Notes: generated from the letters alone by a model not told the origin. Positions 42,456-51,571 are shown, counted from the stretch's first letter. The stretch: 64,000 bases of DNA from SVEL01 sp017381055 (GCA_036307185.1 JAXJYC010000071.1:50162-114161), one strand, 5' to 3'. Numbers and translations: made by a program.

Positions 42456-44171
42456 ATGAACATAGCAGCATATTGCAGAGTTTCCACAGATAAAGAAGAC
42501 CAGCTCAACAGTTTAGAGACTCAGAAAGAGTTTTTCTTAGAATATACAAAACGTACAGGGGATAACCTTATTAAATTATATGCAGATGAAGGTATTTCCG
42601 GAACCAAAATCAAGAACCGTAAGGAATTCCAACGTATGCTTGCAGATGCAGAGAAGGGCTTATTTGATATGGTTGTAGTAAAGGACATTTCTCGTTTTGC
42701 TAGAAATACTGTCGATTTATTACAGAGTGTCCGCAAGTTAAAATCTTTAGGTATCGAAACACAGTTCCTTACTGCAAATATGACCAGCATGGGTAACTCT
42801 GAATTCGTATTAACTATCTTCGGTGCATTAGCGCAAGAAGAGAGTGCGAACACTTCTAAGCGTATCAAATTCGGTAAGAAGATGAATGCTGAAAAAGGTC
42901 GAGTTCCCAATATTGTTTATGGATACGATAAAACTATTGGTGACTATTTCAATCTATCCATCAATGAGGAAGAAGCAAGGGTTATCCGTCAGATGTACAA
43001 GTGGTACACAGAAGAAGGATTCGGTGGAGCAAAGATTGCAAACATGCTCAATGAACGAGGCGTAAAAACCAAGCGTGGAAACAATTGGAGTCAGAATTCC
43101 GTATGCCGTATTCTGACCAATGAGATATACACTGGAAAGATTATCAATGGAAAAGAAGAGGTGGCAGATTTCCTTACAGGACAGAGAAAGGAAAAAGATG
43201 AATCTGAATGGTTAGTAACAGTTCGTCCGGAACTTCGTATTATTGATGATGAAACTTTTGACAAGGCACAGGAGATTTTAAAAGGTCGTCATGATTCCTT
43301 CAAGATGACACATGAGCGTCAGAGCAACAAGCATTTATTTTCTACATTGATTAAGTGCAAGGATTGTGGATGGTCCTTCCGTAGAATTGTCCGCCAGTAT
43401 AAGAATACTTATATTCGTTGGGTATGCTCCGGTCACAATGGTCGTGGTGCCGATAGCTGTCCAAATGCAATCACTGTGGATGAAGAAGAATTGATTCAAG
43501 TATTGCAGGAGTACTTCCAAGATGTTCTCAGCAAGAAGAAAAAAGTAATCGACCATGTAATCAAAGAGTTTCAGCGTGTCTACAAAGCAAAGGATGAGAA
43601 TGTAGAATACGAAAAGGAATTAACTGTAGAGTTAAACAGACTTCGTAGATCACGTGAGAAATATATGGATATGTATACCGATGATTTGATTTCTAGAGAA
43701 GAACTGAATGAGAAAATTGGTGGCATGAGAAAAGAGATTGATAGATTGGAAAATGAACTGAAAATGGTATCTTACAATTTGACAAAAGGAGAACAGCTCG
43801 AAGCGATTCTTAACAGTACCTTCAAAGAGATGGAAGATATTACAGATGTTCATGAAATGACTAATACACAGTTGAAACGTCTTATTAATAAGATAGAAGT
43901 AGACAAGGAAGGCAACGTAGATATTTATATGCGTCTTATTGGTGACTTAGGACTAGATGAGACTGTACTTATTGAAGGAACTGAAAGTGCAGATTATGTT
44001 GTATATGAGGCAGAAAATATAAACACAGAATCTTCGGAACATCAAGAAAATAGCACCAAAGAAGTTAAAGCCAAGACCACTAAGAAGGTTAATAAATCTA
44101 ATAAAGCTAAGAAGGTGCAAGGGGAAATAACCTCAACCCAAACCGTTCCAAATAGTACCAACCATACATAA
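42456..44171 (+). CDS. Large serine recombinase, integrase/excisionase of the spoIIID element
   Basis: A 571-residue recombinase: an N-terminal resolvase domain with catalytic Ser10 (AAYCRVSTD) and conserved Arg/Asp pattern (DISRFARN); a recombinase domain (VIRQMYKWYTEEGFGGAKIA); a zinc ribbon from about residue 299 (CKDCGWSF, later CSGH and CPNA); a long coiled coil (about 375-435); and a lysine-rich tail. It is of the same class as SpoIVCA, which excises the sigK skin element. Its last codons form the right attachment site: the stop TAA at 44169 is created by the spoIIID junction. In a circular form the frame would continue 18 residues. Catalytic residues are intact. Its start has GGAAAGGTGG upstream. 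Confidence 0.93.
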   Translation: MNIAAYCRVSTDKEDQLNSLETQKEFFLEYTKRTGDNLIKLYADEGISGTKIKNRKEFQRMLADAEKGLFDMVVVKDISRFARNTVDLLQSVRKLKSLGIETQFLTANMTSMGNSEFVLTIFGALAQEESANTSKRIKFGKKMNAEKGRVPNIVYGYDKTIGDYFNLSINEEEARVIRQMYKWYTEEGFGGAKIANMLNERGVKTKRGNNWSQNSVCRILTNEIYTGKIINGKEEVADFLTGQRKEKDESEWLVTVRPELRIIDDETFDKAQEILKGRHDSFKMTHERQSNKHLFSTLIKCKDCGWSFRRIVRQYKNTYIRWVCSGHNGRGADSCPNAITVDEEELIQVLQEYFQDVLSKKKKVIDHVIKEFQRVYKAKDENVEYEKELTVELNRLRRSREKYMDMYTDDLISREELNEKIGGMRKEIDRLENELKMVSYNLTKGEQLEAILNSTFKEMEDITDVHEMTNTQLKRLINKIEVDKEGNVDIYMRLIGDLGLDETVLIEGTESADYVVYEAENINTESSEHQENSTKEVKAKTTKKVNKSNKAKKVQGEITSTQTVPNSTNHT

Positions 44172-44185
44172 GGACGTAGCGGATA
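44154..44185 (+). other. attR-type junction
   Basis: AACCATA (44160-44166) belongs to the element and CA (44167-44168) is the shared crossover dinucleotide. TAAGGACGTAGC to the right is spoIIID coding sequence, in frame with the 5' copies. Combined with any left junction it yields attP AACCATA-CA-TATGGTT, a perfect 7-bp inverted repeat around CA. Confidence 0.82.
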
Positions 44186-44304
44186 GACTATTCACCATAC
44201 GTCCAACCCTTGCTATTGAAGCAAGGAAGGTTCTTGACTTAAATAAGGCTGAACGTCATATTCGTGGTGGCTTAGCTACAAAAGATAAATATAGAAGGGA
44301 ATAA
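44167..44304 (+). CDS. spoIIID: spoIIID 3' half
   Basis: Codons for SpoIIID from the junction His onward: HKDVADRLFTIRPTLAIEAR, then VLDLNKAERHIRGGLATKDK and a short basic end, stop at 44302-44304. This is the conserved SpoIIID C-terminal half, including the basic helix that extends DNA contact. It has no start codon or promoter of its own and can be expressed only after joining to one of the 5' halves. Its position 491 bases before mbl matches the conserved spoIIID-mbl order, so this is the native locus. It is intact, with no decay. Confidence 0.93.
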   Translation, partial: HKDVADRLFTIRPTLAIEARKVLDLNKAERHIRGGLATKDKYRRE

Positions 44305-44308
44305 AATT

Positions 44309-44353
44309 TAAGAAGGAGGGCGGCCTACCACAGGTCACCCTCCTTCTTTAATA
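44309..44353 (+). terminator. spoIIID terminator
   Basis: AAGAAGGAGGG / CCCTCCTTCTT stem (11 bp) with a GC-rich loop and a TTTAAT tail. Confidence 0.9.
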
Positions 44354-44795
44354 AAAGGAATGGATATGAAGAATGAAAAACAATTGCATTAAGCAATTTA
44401 TATAGGAATTCACAATTAAGTGAAATACTATCAGGGGGCATGACAGCGGTTAACTGTCATGCAGAGTTATGAAAATGTTAAGTTGCATACTATTTGTTTA
44501 ATAGTATGGTTATAATATAAAAGGTAATTGTGTAGAAAATGTGTTTTAAAAGTGAAATTATTATGGATTTTGTGAACAAATTAAAAAATAGTTAACTTAA
44601 TTGGAAAATATTATCTCTATAATTAAGCTAAAGAAAATAACTAGGTTTGACGATATATACAACGAAACTAAAAATTTCCGCAAAAAGTTCTTTCATATTT
44701 TAGAGTTATTGTATATAATAAAATAGTCCGCTTGGGCATTTTAATAGTATTTATGAAAATTTATTGTATAAAAGGATTTTTGAAAGGAGTATTTT
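44354..44795 (+). promoter_or_regulatory. spoIIID-mbl intergenic region with hairpin and mbl promoter
   Basis: 442 bases without a gene. GCATGACAG / CTGTCATGC (44438-44462) is a 9-bp palindrome without a T run, possibly an operator. A candidate promoter TTTCAT-N17-TATAAT lies at 44691-44719 before mbl. Nothing else of note was seen. Confidence 0.55.
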
Positions 44796-45788
44796 ATGTT
44801 AGCAACAGATATCGGTATCGATTTAGGAACAGCTAGTATTCTTGTTTATATTAAGGGGAAGGGCGTAGTATTGAAGGAGCCTTCAGTAGTAGCCTTCGAT
44901 AGAGATACAAATAAGATTAAGGCTATTGGTGAAGAAGCTAGACTTATGATTGGTAGAACACCTGGTAATATCGTGGCAGTTAGACCACTTCGTCAGGGTG
45001 TTATTTCAGATTATACAGTTACAGAGAAGATGCTTAAGCATTTCATATCTAAGGCTATTGGTAAGAGAATGATTAGAAAGCCTAGAATTAGTGTATGTGT
45101 ACCTAGTGGTGTTACAGAAGTTGAGAAGAAGGCTGTTGAGGATGCTACTTACCAGGCAGGTGCAAGAGAGGTTGCTATTATCGAGGAGCCTATCGCTGCA
45201 GCTATCGGTGCAGGTATTGATATTGCTAAGCCATGTGGAAATATGATCGTTGATATCGGTGGTGGTACAACTGATATCGCTGTAATTTCACTTGGTGGTA
45301 CTGTTGTAAGTACTTCTATAAAGGTTGCTGGAGATGATTTTGATGAAGCAATCGTTAGATATATGAGAAAGAAACATAATCTTCTTATCGGTGAGAGAAC
45401 TGCCGAGGAGATTAAGATAAAGATCGGTGCAGCATTCCCAAGAGCAGAAGTTGCTACTATGGATGTTAGAGGACGTAACCTTGTAACAGGTCTTCCAAAG
45501 ACTATTACAGTTACATCTGAGGAGACTGAAGAGGCTCTCAGAGAGACAACATCTCAGATCGTAGAAGCTGTTCACAGTGTACTTGAAAAGACTCCACCTG
45601 AGTTGGCTGCTGATATTGCAGACAGAGGAATTGTTCTTACAGGTGGCGGAAGTCTTCTCCAGGGACTTGAGGACTTGCTCGAGGATAAGACCGGTATTAA
45701 TACTATGACTGCGGAAGATCCTATGACAGCAGTTGCTATTGGAACAGGTAAGTACATTGAGTGTTTATCTGAGAAGATGGGTAACTAA
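44796..45788 (+). CDS. mbl: MreB-like actin homologue Mbl
   Basis: A 330-residue bacterial actin: DIGIDLGTASILVYIKGKG (phosphate 1), IVDIGGGTTDIAVISLGG (phosphate 2), EEPIAAAIGAG, and GIVLTGGGSLLQGL (adenosine motif). It guides elongation of the cell wall along the membrane. It is called Mbl rather than MreB because of its position between spoIIID and the flhO/flhP-type hook genes, as in B. subtilis, and because no mreCD follows. AAAGGAG precedes the ATG. Confidence 0.9.
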   Translation: MLATDIGIDLGTASILVYIKGKGVVLKEPSVVAFDRDTNKIKAIGEEARLMIGRTPGNIVAVRPLRQGVISDYTVTEKMLKHFISKAIGKRMIRKPRISVCVPSGVTEVEKKAVEDATYQAGAREVAIIEEPIAAAIGAGIDIAKPCGNMIVDIGGGTTDIAVISLGGTVVSTSIKVAGDDFDEAIVRYMRKKHNLLIGERTAEEIKIKIGAAFPRAEVATMDVRGRNLVTGLPKTITVTSEETEEALRETTSQIVEAVHSVLEKTPPELAADIADRGIVLTGGGSLLQGLEDLLEDKTGINTMTAEDPMTAVAIGTGKYIECLSEKMGN

Positions 45789-45877
45789 GCGCTTAAGCGA
45801 TTTTTGATTAAGTGCAAGGATTGTAGTTGTGAAACGACTGCAATCAGTGTTCGGGAAGCTTCCTGAAAGGAGAAAGA

Positions 45878-46654
45878 ATGGTTAGAGGACTGTATACTGC
45901 TTATACAGGAATGGTAAACCAGCAAAAGAGATTGGATACCATTACTAATAATCTCGCAAATGCTTCCACAACAGGCTATAAGAGAGAAGGAGCTACAGCT
46001 AGAGCTTTTGATGAAGTTTTGGGCGTTAGAATTAATGATAAGACATCAGCTTATCAGGTTACTCCTGTTGGAAATATGAGCTTGGGTGTAAAGATTGGCG
46101 AGAATTACACAGACTATTCGCAGGGTTCTTTGAAAAACACAGAGAATACTTACGATTTAGCATTAGAGGGAAACGGATTTTTCTCTATATCATTCACCAA
46201 CAAGCAGGGCGAACAATCAATTAAGTATACCAGGGATGGTAATTTTACATTAGATGTAGACGGAGCACTTCGTACTACAGATGGTGACTATGTGCAAGGT
46301 GAGGGTGGAGATATTTATATTCCAACAGACGCTGCCAAGGTTGCTATAACAATCACCGGAGATATATATGCCGATGGTGAGTATATAGATACTATTAAGA
46401 TAGTAGATTTTGAAAATTATGATTATCTTAAGAAGTATGGCGAGAATATGTATGAGACAGTGGATGGTGCTGTAGAGATAGAACCAAGTGCGGTAGTTCA
46501 GCAAGGTTATCTTGAGACATCCAATATCAATGCAGTAAGCGAAATGGTTGAGATGATTACTATTACTAGAGCTTACGAAAGTAACCAGAAGGCATTGCAG
46601 ACAGCAGATACGATGATTGAGAAGGCTGTAAATGAAGTCGGTCGTTTAGGATAA
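45878..46654 (+). CDS. flhO: Flagellar hook-basal body protein (FlgF/FlhO type)
   Basis: A 258-residue rod/hook-family protein: N-terminal VRGLYTAYTGMVNQQKRLDT with LANASTTGYK, a central domain of about 100 residues and the C-terminal coiled-coil signature SNINAVSEMVEMITITRAYE. This is the FlgF/FlgG fold. Its position after mbl equals flhO of B. subtilis. Exported by the flagellar secretion system to build the distal rod. Confidence 0.88.
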   Translation: MVRGLYTAYTGMVNQQKRLDTITNNLANASTTGYKREGATARAFDEVLGVRINDKTSAYQVTPVGNMSLGVKIGENYTDYSQGSLKNTENTYDLALEGNGFFSISFTNKQGEQSIKYTRDGNFTLDVDGALRTTDGDYVQGEGGDIYIPTDAAKVAITITGDIYADGEYIDTIKIVDFENYDYLKKYGENMYETVDGAVEIEPSAVVQQGYLETSNINAVSEMVEMITITRAYESNQKALQTADTMIEKAVNEVGRLG

Positions 46655-46671
46655 GATAGGAGGCGGCTATT

Positions 46672-47493
46672 ATGATGAGAGCACTTTGGACGGCTGCGTC
46701 CGGTATGACAACACAGCAGACTAATGTAGATGTTATTGCAAATAACTTATCAAATGTTAATACAACAGGTTATAAGACACAGACAGCGCAGTTTAAGACA
46801 CTTTTGTATCAAACAATTCAGTCGAAGACAACTAGTGCTAATGGAGAGACAAAGCCAGTTGGAGCACAGGTAGGTCTTGGTGTAAGAAATGCGTCGATTA
46901 CAACAAACTTTAGACAGGGTTCACTTACATCTACAGATATTAATACTGATTTTGCTATTGATGGTAAGGCATTCTTTGCATTACAGAATCTTGATGGCGA
47001 GACAGTATATACAAGAAATGGTTCATTTAACTGGGCTATCGGAAATGAAGAAGGTGGCGTAATGTTATGTTCGTCAGAAGGTTTCCCAGTACTTGATACA
47101 TATGGTATGACTATTGAACTTGGTCCAGAATACAATACAAGTATGATTTCTATTGATGCAGATGGTAATATTTGTTATCCAGATGAGAATAATAATCCAC
47201 AGCCGATAGGCATGCAGATTGGACTTGTTCAGTTCTCAAATCCAGGTGGACTTGAGAAGTCTTCAGGAAGTACATATAAGATGACAGATGCATCGGGAGA
47301 ACCTATTATGGAAATTGATGATCCGATGTTACAGAAGTCAAAAATCCGTCAGGGATATTTGGAAGCATCTAATGTACAGACTGTAGATGAGATGGTTAAT
47401 TTGATTGTAGCACAGCGTGCTTATGAGATGAATTCAAAGGCTATCCAGGCAGCAGATGATATGCTTGGACAGGCTAATCAGCTTAAGAGATAA
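46672..47493 (+). CDS. flgG: Flagellar distal-rod protein (FlgG/FlhP type)
   Basis: A 273-residue FlgG-family protein: MRALWTAASGMTTQQTNVDV, NNLSNVNTTGYKTQTAQFKT, central FFALQNLDGETVYTRNGSF and C-terminal SNVQTVDEMVNLIVAQRAYE. It matches FlgG more closely than its neighbour. It starts 17 bases after the previous stop behind AGGAGGCGG and forms a rod operon with 45878 and 47506. Confidence 0.9.
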   Translation: MMRALWTAASGMTTQQTNVDVIANNLSNVNTTGYKTQTAQFKTLLYQTIQSKTTSANGETKPVGAQVGLGVRNASITTNFRQGSLTSTDINTDFAIDGKAFFALQNLDGETVYTRNGSFNWAIGNEEGGVMLCSSEGFPVLDTYGMTIELGPEYNTSMISIDADGNICYPDENNNPQPIGMQIGLVQFSNPGGLEKSSGSTYKMTDASGEPIMEIDDPMLQKSKIRQGYLEASNVQTVDEMVNLIVAQRAYEMNSKAIQAADDMLGQANQLKR

Positions 47494-47505
47494 TGGAGGT
47501 AGCTT

Positions 47506-47949
47506 ATGAGTATGTCATTGGATGGTTTATATAGCCAGTATAGTGAAATGTATACTTCTAATGCTGCTAAGGATTCGGCCAAGGCTGATAAATTGAAGGA
47601 TACATTGGCTAGTACAGATTATTCTAAGAGTACAGATGATGAACTTATGAAGGTCTGTAAAGAATTTGAAGCTTATTTTACAGAACAGGTATTTAAGTCT
47701 CTTGAACGAATGGTTCCTGAAAGCGATGAGGAGAGTAGCAGTAGCACATCTTCATATATGGATTATTTTGGAGATATGCTTACACAGGAATATGCCAAGA
47801 GTTCTACAGAGAGTCATAATGGCAAGGGCTTAGGAATTGCCCAGATGTTATATGAACAAATGAGACGTAATTATGGTTTGGATACAGCTAGTATAAGCAG
47901 TTCTGCAGTTGCGGCGGCTGGTACAGCAGTGGAAGATGAAGAGTCATAA
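47506..47949 (+). CDS. Rod-binding (FlgJ N-terminal domain) protein
   Basis: A 147-residue protein consisting of only the rod-cap domain of FlgJ: DELMKVCKEFEAYFTEQVFK, then DYFGDMLTQEYAKS and a GLGIAQMLYEQMRR helix. The muramidase domain seen in enterobacterial FlgJ is absent, which is usual in Firmicutes. Its Ser-rich central loop is low complexity. It ends at a weak terminator (47980). Confidence 0.85.
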   Translation: MSMSLDGLYSQYSEMYTSNAAKDSAKADKLKDTLASTDYSKSTDDELMKVCKEFEAYFTEQVFKSLERMVPESDEESSSSTSSYMDYFGDMLTQEYAKSSTESHNGKGLGIAQMLYEQMRRNYGLDTASISSSAVAAAGTAVEDEES

Positions 47950-47979
47950 ACAAAAGAATGTTTTGAATGTAAATGATAG

Positions 47980-48002
47980 GGACAAGGCGTGTTTGCCTTG
48001 TC
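47980..48002 (+). terminator. Stem-loop after the rod operon
   Basis: GGACAAGGC / GCCTTGTCC with a 5-base loop, followed by AAATTTATT rather than a strong T run. Confidence 0.6.
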
Positions 48003-48052
48003 CAAATTTATTAATTAATAGAAAATTTACTATTATATAACGGAGGAGCGAT

Positions 48053-50290
48053 ATGGATATTATCGAAGGCTATGTTGAGAAAATAGTATATAGAAATACA
48101 GATAATGGATATACAGTTTTATCTGTATCCTTTGATGGTGAGGATATGACTTGTGTTGGAACCTTTCAATATATAAATGAAGGTGAGTACGTAGTTCTTG
48201 AGGGACACTTTACAACTCATCCTTCCTATGGAGAACAGCTAGTAGTAGAGAAATATGAGATAAAAGTGCCAGAGGATGAGCAAGCGGTAGTAAGATACCT
48301 AGGCTCTGGTGCTATTAAGGGCGTAGGTCCAGCATTAGCGGATAGAATAGTTAGAAGATTTAAGGATGATACCTTTAGAATAATAGAAGAAGAGCCTGAA
48401 AGATTATCTGAGGTAAAGGGTATAAGCAAGAGAATGGCTGTGGAGATAGCTGGTCAGCTTGAAGAAAAGAAAGACATGCGAAAGGCAATGATGTTTTTAT
48501 CTCAGTATGGAATTTCTATGAATCTTGCAGTGAAGATATATACAAAGTACGGTCAAGAAATGTATAGAATTATCAAAGAAAATCCGTATAAGCTAGCAGA
48601 TGATATATCGGGAGTAGGCTTTAAGATAGCGGATGAAATCGCTGAGAAGGCTGGAATAAGCAGGGATTCTGATTTTAGAATTAAGAGTGCTATACAGTAT
48701 TTGCTATCTGTGGCGGGAGCAAATGGTCACGCTTGTATACCAGTGCAGGAATTAAAAAATGCCACATCGGATATGCTGGTGCTCCAAGATATTGATATGG
48801 ATAAGTACCTTATGGATATGCAGATAGAGAAAAGGGTAATTATCAAGGATAAGTGCATAGATGACGTAGAAGTAAAGATGGTATATGCGTCTAATTATTA
48901 TTATACAGAACTTAATATTGCGTCTATGTTATGTGATCTAGATATTAGAGATAATATACCGACTGAAAAAATAGTTAAGAAGTTAGCGAGTATTGAAGAG
49001 AAAACGGGAATTGAGTTAGATGAGCTTCAAAGACAGGCTGTTATTACCGCTATGAACAGTGGACTTATGATTATAACAGGTGGCCCGGGAACAGGTAAAA
49101 CAACAACTATTAATACGATTATCAGAATGTTCGAAGCTGAGGGTATGGAGATAATGTTAGCGGCTCCAACAGGTAGAGCGGCAAAGAGAATGACAGAGGC
49201 TACAGGCACAGCGGCGCAGACAATTCATCGTATGCTTGAGTTAAATGGAGTGCCAGATGATAATTCAACAGCTATGCGATTTGAACGAAACGAACAAAAT
49301 CCGTTGGAAGCAGATGTGGTAATCATTGATGAAATGTCTATGGTAGATATGTTTTTGATGCATGCTCTTCTTAAGGCGGTGTGTGTAGGAACAAGGCTTA
49401 TCCTTGTGGGAGATGTCAATCAGTTGCCATCAGTTGGACCAGGAAATGTACTTAAGGATATAATCGCAGCAAATATGTTTAATGTGGTTATGCTTACAAA
49501 AATTTTCCGTCAAGAAAATCAAAGTGATATCGTTGTAAATGCTCATAAGATTAACAGAGGTGAGCAGGTAAGTCTTGATAATAATAGTAAGGACTTTTTG
49601 TTTGTGGGAAGAAGTGAAGCGGCACAAGTAATTGGCGCAATGGTAACATTGGTTAAGGAAAAGCTTCCGAAGTATGTAAATGCAGATGTGATGGATGTAC
49701 AGGTATTGACTCCTATGAGAAAGGGAGTTTTGGGTGTGGAAAATCTGAATGTTGTACTACAACAAAGTCTTAATCCTAGCGCTGATAATAAGAAAGAAAA
49801 GGAAACTGCTACTGGAATCTTTAGACAGGGAGATAAGGTTATGCAGATAAAGAATAATTATCAGATGGAATGGGAGATGAGAGGTAAACATGGTTTTGTT
49901 ACAGAACGAGGCGTGGGTATCTTTAACGGAGATACAGGTCTTATAAAAAATATTAATACATACATGGAGACTCTAGAGGTAGAATTTGATGATGGAAAGT
50001 GGGTAACCTATAGCTTTAAACAATTAGATGAATTAGAGCTTGCTTATGCAGTTACTATTCATAAGTCTCAGGGAAGTGAATATCCAGCGGTGGTATTACC
50101 GCTTCTTACAGGGCCAAGAATGCTGATGAATAGAAATCTTCTTTATACAGCAGTAACTAGAGCAAAGAAATGCGTTACCATTGTTGGAACTAAGGAAGCA
50201 ACCTTGGAGATGATAGAGAATATTAATGAACATAAGCGTTATTCAGGACTCTTTGATAGGTTGAGAGAAATGTCTAATATGCGAGGCTAG
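48053..50290 (+). CDS. recD2: RecD2 5'-3' helicase
   Basis: A 745-residue SF1B helicase: an OB-fold-like N-terminal region; helix-hairpin-helix segments (LGSGAIKGVGPALADRI, EEPERLSEVKGI); Walker A ITGGPGTGKTTTIN near residue 342; Walker B VVIIDEMSMVD; LVGDVNQLPSVGPG; and the C-terminal motif YAVTIHKSQGSEYPAVVLPL. RecD2 acts in DNA repair and replication-fork handling without RecBC. Length is normal (about 740). AACGGAGGAG precedes the ATG. Confidence 0.93.
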   Translation: MDIIEGYVEKIVYRNTDNGYTVLSVSFDGEDMTCVGTFQYINEGEYVVLEGHFTTHPSYGEQLVVEKYEIKVPEDEQAVVRYLGSGAIKGVGPALADRIVRRFKDDTFRIIEEEPERLSEVKGISKRMAVEIAGQLEEKKDMRKAMMFLSQYGISMNLAVKIYTKYGQEMYRIIKENPYKLADDISGVGFKIADEIAEKAGISRDSDFRIKSAIQYLLSVAGANGHACIPVQELKNATSDMLVLQDIDMDKYLMDMQIEKRVIIKDKCIDDVEVKMVYASNYYYTELNIASMLCDLDIRDNIPTEKIVKKLASIEEKTGIELDELQRQAVITAMNSGLMIITGGPGTGKTTTINTIIRMFEAEGMEIMLAAPTGRAAKRMTEATGTAAQTIHRMLELNGVPDDNSTAMRFERNEQNPLEADVVIIDEMSMVDMFLMHALLKAVCVGTRLILVGDVNQLPSVGPGNVLKDIIAANMFNVVMLTKIFRQENQSDIVVNAHKINRGEQVSLDNNSKDFLFVGRSEAAQVIGAMVTLVKEKLPKYVNADVMDVQVLTPMRKGVLGVENLNVVLQQSLNPSADNKKEKETATGIFRQGDKVMQIKNNYQMEWEMRGKHGFVTERGVGIFNGDTGLIKNINTYMETLEVEFDDGKWVTYSFKQLDELELAYAVTIHKSQGSEYPAVVLPLLTGPRMLMNRNLLYTAVTRAKKCVTIVGTKEATLEMIENINEHKRYSGLFDRLREMSNMRG

Positions 50291-50370
50291 AAAGTTGCTT
50301 GTGTAAAATAGTCAAGTTGGAAAAATATGTTGGATAAGCAAGCAAAATAAACAAGTTTGAAATGTGAAAT

Positions 50371-51147
50371 ATGGAGAGAACCAAGGGAGGTAGTTTGAGG
50401 AAGAATAAATACTTAAAAGAAATAACAGTGGTTCTTAAAAATATTAATGAAAAATTTTTGGATGTTTTGTGTCCGTCTACATGTCCTATGTGTGACAAAA
50501 TATTGCCAAAAGGTAAAAGGATATGCACAATGTGTGATAGCAAGCTTGTGTATATCTTTGAACCAAAATGTAAGAAGTGTGGAAAAGAATTGGAAGATGA
50601 TACAAGAGAATACTGTGTCGATTGTAGTGTGAAAAAACATTATTTTAAGACGGGCATAGCGGCTTTTAAGTATGATAAAATGGTTAGCAAGTCTATTTAC
50701 AAATTTAAGTATCATAATCGTAGAGGCTATGCAAGGTTTTATGGTGAGGTCATAAGCAAAGTGTATGGAAGGCAGATATTGCAGTGGAATTGTGACGTGA
50801 TAATTCCCATACCTATTCACAATAAAAGAAGAGTGAAACGAGGGTATAATCAAGCAGAGTTAATAGGTAGAAATCTTGGAGAAAAACTTAATATACCTAT
50901 AGATGTTAAATATCTATTTAGAGTAGAGAATACAAGGCCTATGAAGGAGCTAGATAAAACTGCTAGAAAGAAAAATGTGGAAAAGGCTTTTAAAATATAT
51001 AAAAGTGTAGTAAAATATAAGAAGATTATTTTAGTGGATGATATATATACGACTGGAAGTACTATTGATGCATGTGCAAAAGCATTATTAGAAGCGGGAG
51101 CTGCAGAAGTTTATTTTGTTAGCTTGTCTGTAGGCCAGGGTATATAA
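50371..51147 (+). CDS. comF: ComF family phosphoribosyltransferase-like protein
   Basis: A 258-residue ComF/GntX-type protein: four paired Cys motifs near the N-terminus (CPSTCPMC, CTMCDSKL, CKKCGKEL and CVDC) forming a zinc finger, then the phosphoribosyltransferase fold with PIPIHNKRRVKRGYNQAELI and the PRPP loop ILVDDIYTTGSTIDACA. It takes part in DNA uptake in competent species. The start may be ATG 50371 or TTG 50395, which lies after GGGAGG. Confidence 0.88.
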   Translation: MERTKGGSLRKNKYLKEITVVLKNINEKFLDVLCPSTCPMCDKILPKGKRICTMCDSKLVYIFEPKCKKCGKELEDDTREYCVDCSVKKHYFKTGIAAFKYDKMVSKSIYKFKYHNRRGYARFYGEVISKVYGRQILQWNCDVIIPIPIHNKRRVKRGYNQAELIGRNLGEKLNIPIDVKYLFRVENTRPMKELDKTARKKNVEKAFKIYKSVVKYKKIILVDDIYTTGSTIDACAKALLEAGAAEVYFVSLSVGQGI

Positions 51148-51169
51148 TTTACAATAAGGAGGTACTCGT

Positions 51170-51571
51170 ATGGAGGTTGTAAGCTGTAAAGATTGTGGAA
51201 GATTATATAATCACATTGGTGGCGTAAGACTTTGTGTGGATTGTAAAGCTAAATTGGAGGATAAGTTTACTGAGGTTAAAAGATACATAGAGGATCATAA
51301 GAATGCCACAGTTAATGAAGTGTCAGAGATTATGGAAGTAAGCACAAAGCAGATAAATCAGTGGATAAGAGAAGAGAGATTAGCCTTCTCAGAGGATTCA
51401 TCTATATTCTTCCAGTGCGATTCTTGTGGAACTAATATTAGAACAGGAAGATTCTGTGACCAGTGTAAGGCGGAGATGAGTAGAAATCTTGGTGGCTTAT
51501 ATAGAAAAGAAAGTCCGAAGATTAGCAAAGATAGAAGAGATCCTGCTAAGATGAGATTCCTTGACAATTAA
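51170..51571 (+). CDS. yvyF: Flagellar operon protein YvyF
   Basis: A 133-residue protein with a zinc-ribbon pair at the start (CKDCGRLY and CVDC), a helix-turn-helix-like middle (TVNEVSEIMEVSTKQINQWI) and a second zinc ribbon (CDSCGTNIRTGRFCDQCKAE). This is the YvyF (TIGR03826) family found between comF and flgM in many Firmicutes. It is probably a regulatory protein of late flagellar genes. It has AAGGAGG upstream and is followed by a terminator. Confidence 0.88.
   Translation: MEVVSCKDCGRLYNHIGGVRLCVDCKAKLEDKFTEVKRYIEDHKNATVNEVSEIMEVSTKQINQWIREERLAFSEDSSIFFQCDSCGTNIRTGRFCDQCKAEMSRNLGGLYRKESPKISKDRRDPAKMRFLDN

Noticed and set aside
13737..44166. A prophage
   Set aside because: No capsid, tail, portal, terminase or lysis gene is present; only the recombinase is phage-like.
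13737..44166. Conjugative element
   Set aside because: No relaxase, coupling protein or type IV secretion gene was seen.
44438..44462. A second terminator of spoIIID
   Set aside because: The 9-bp palindrome has no T run and lies beyond a strong terminator at 44309; more likely an operator.
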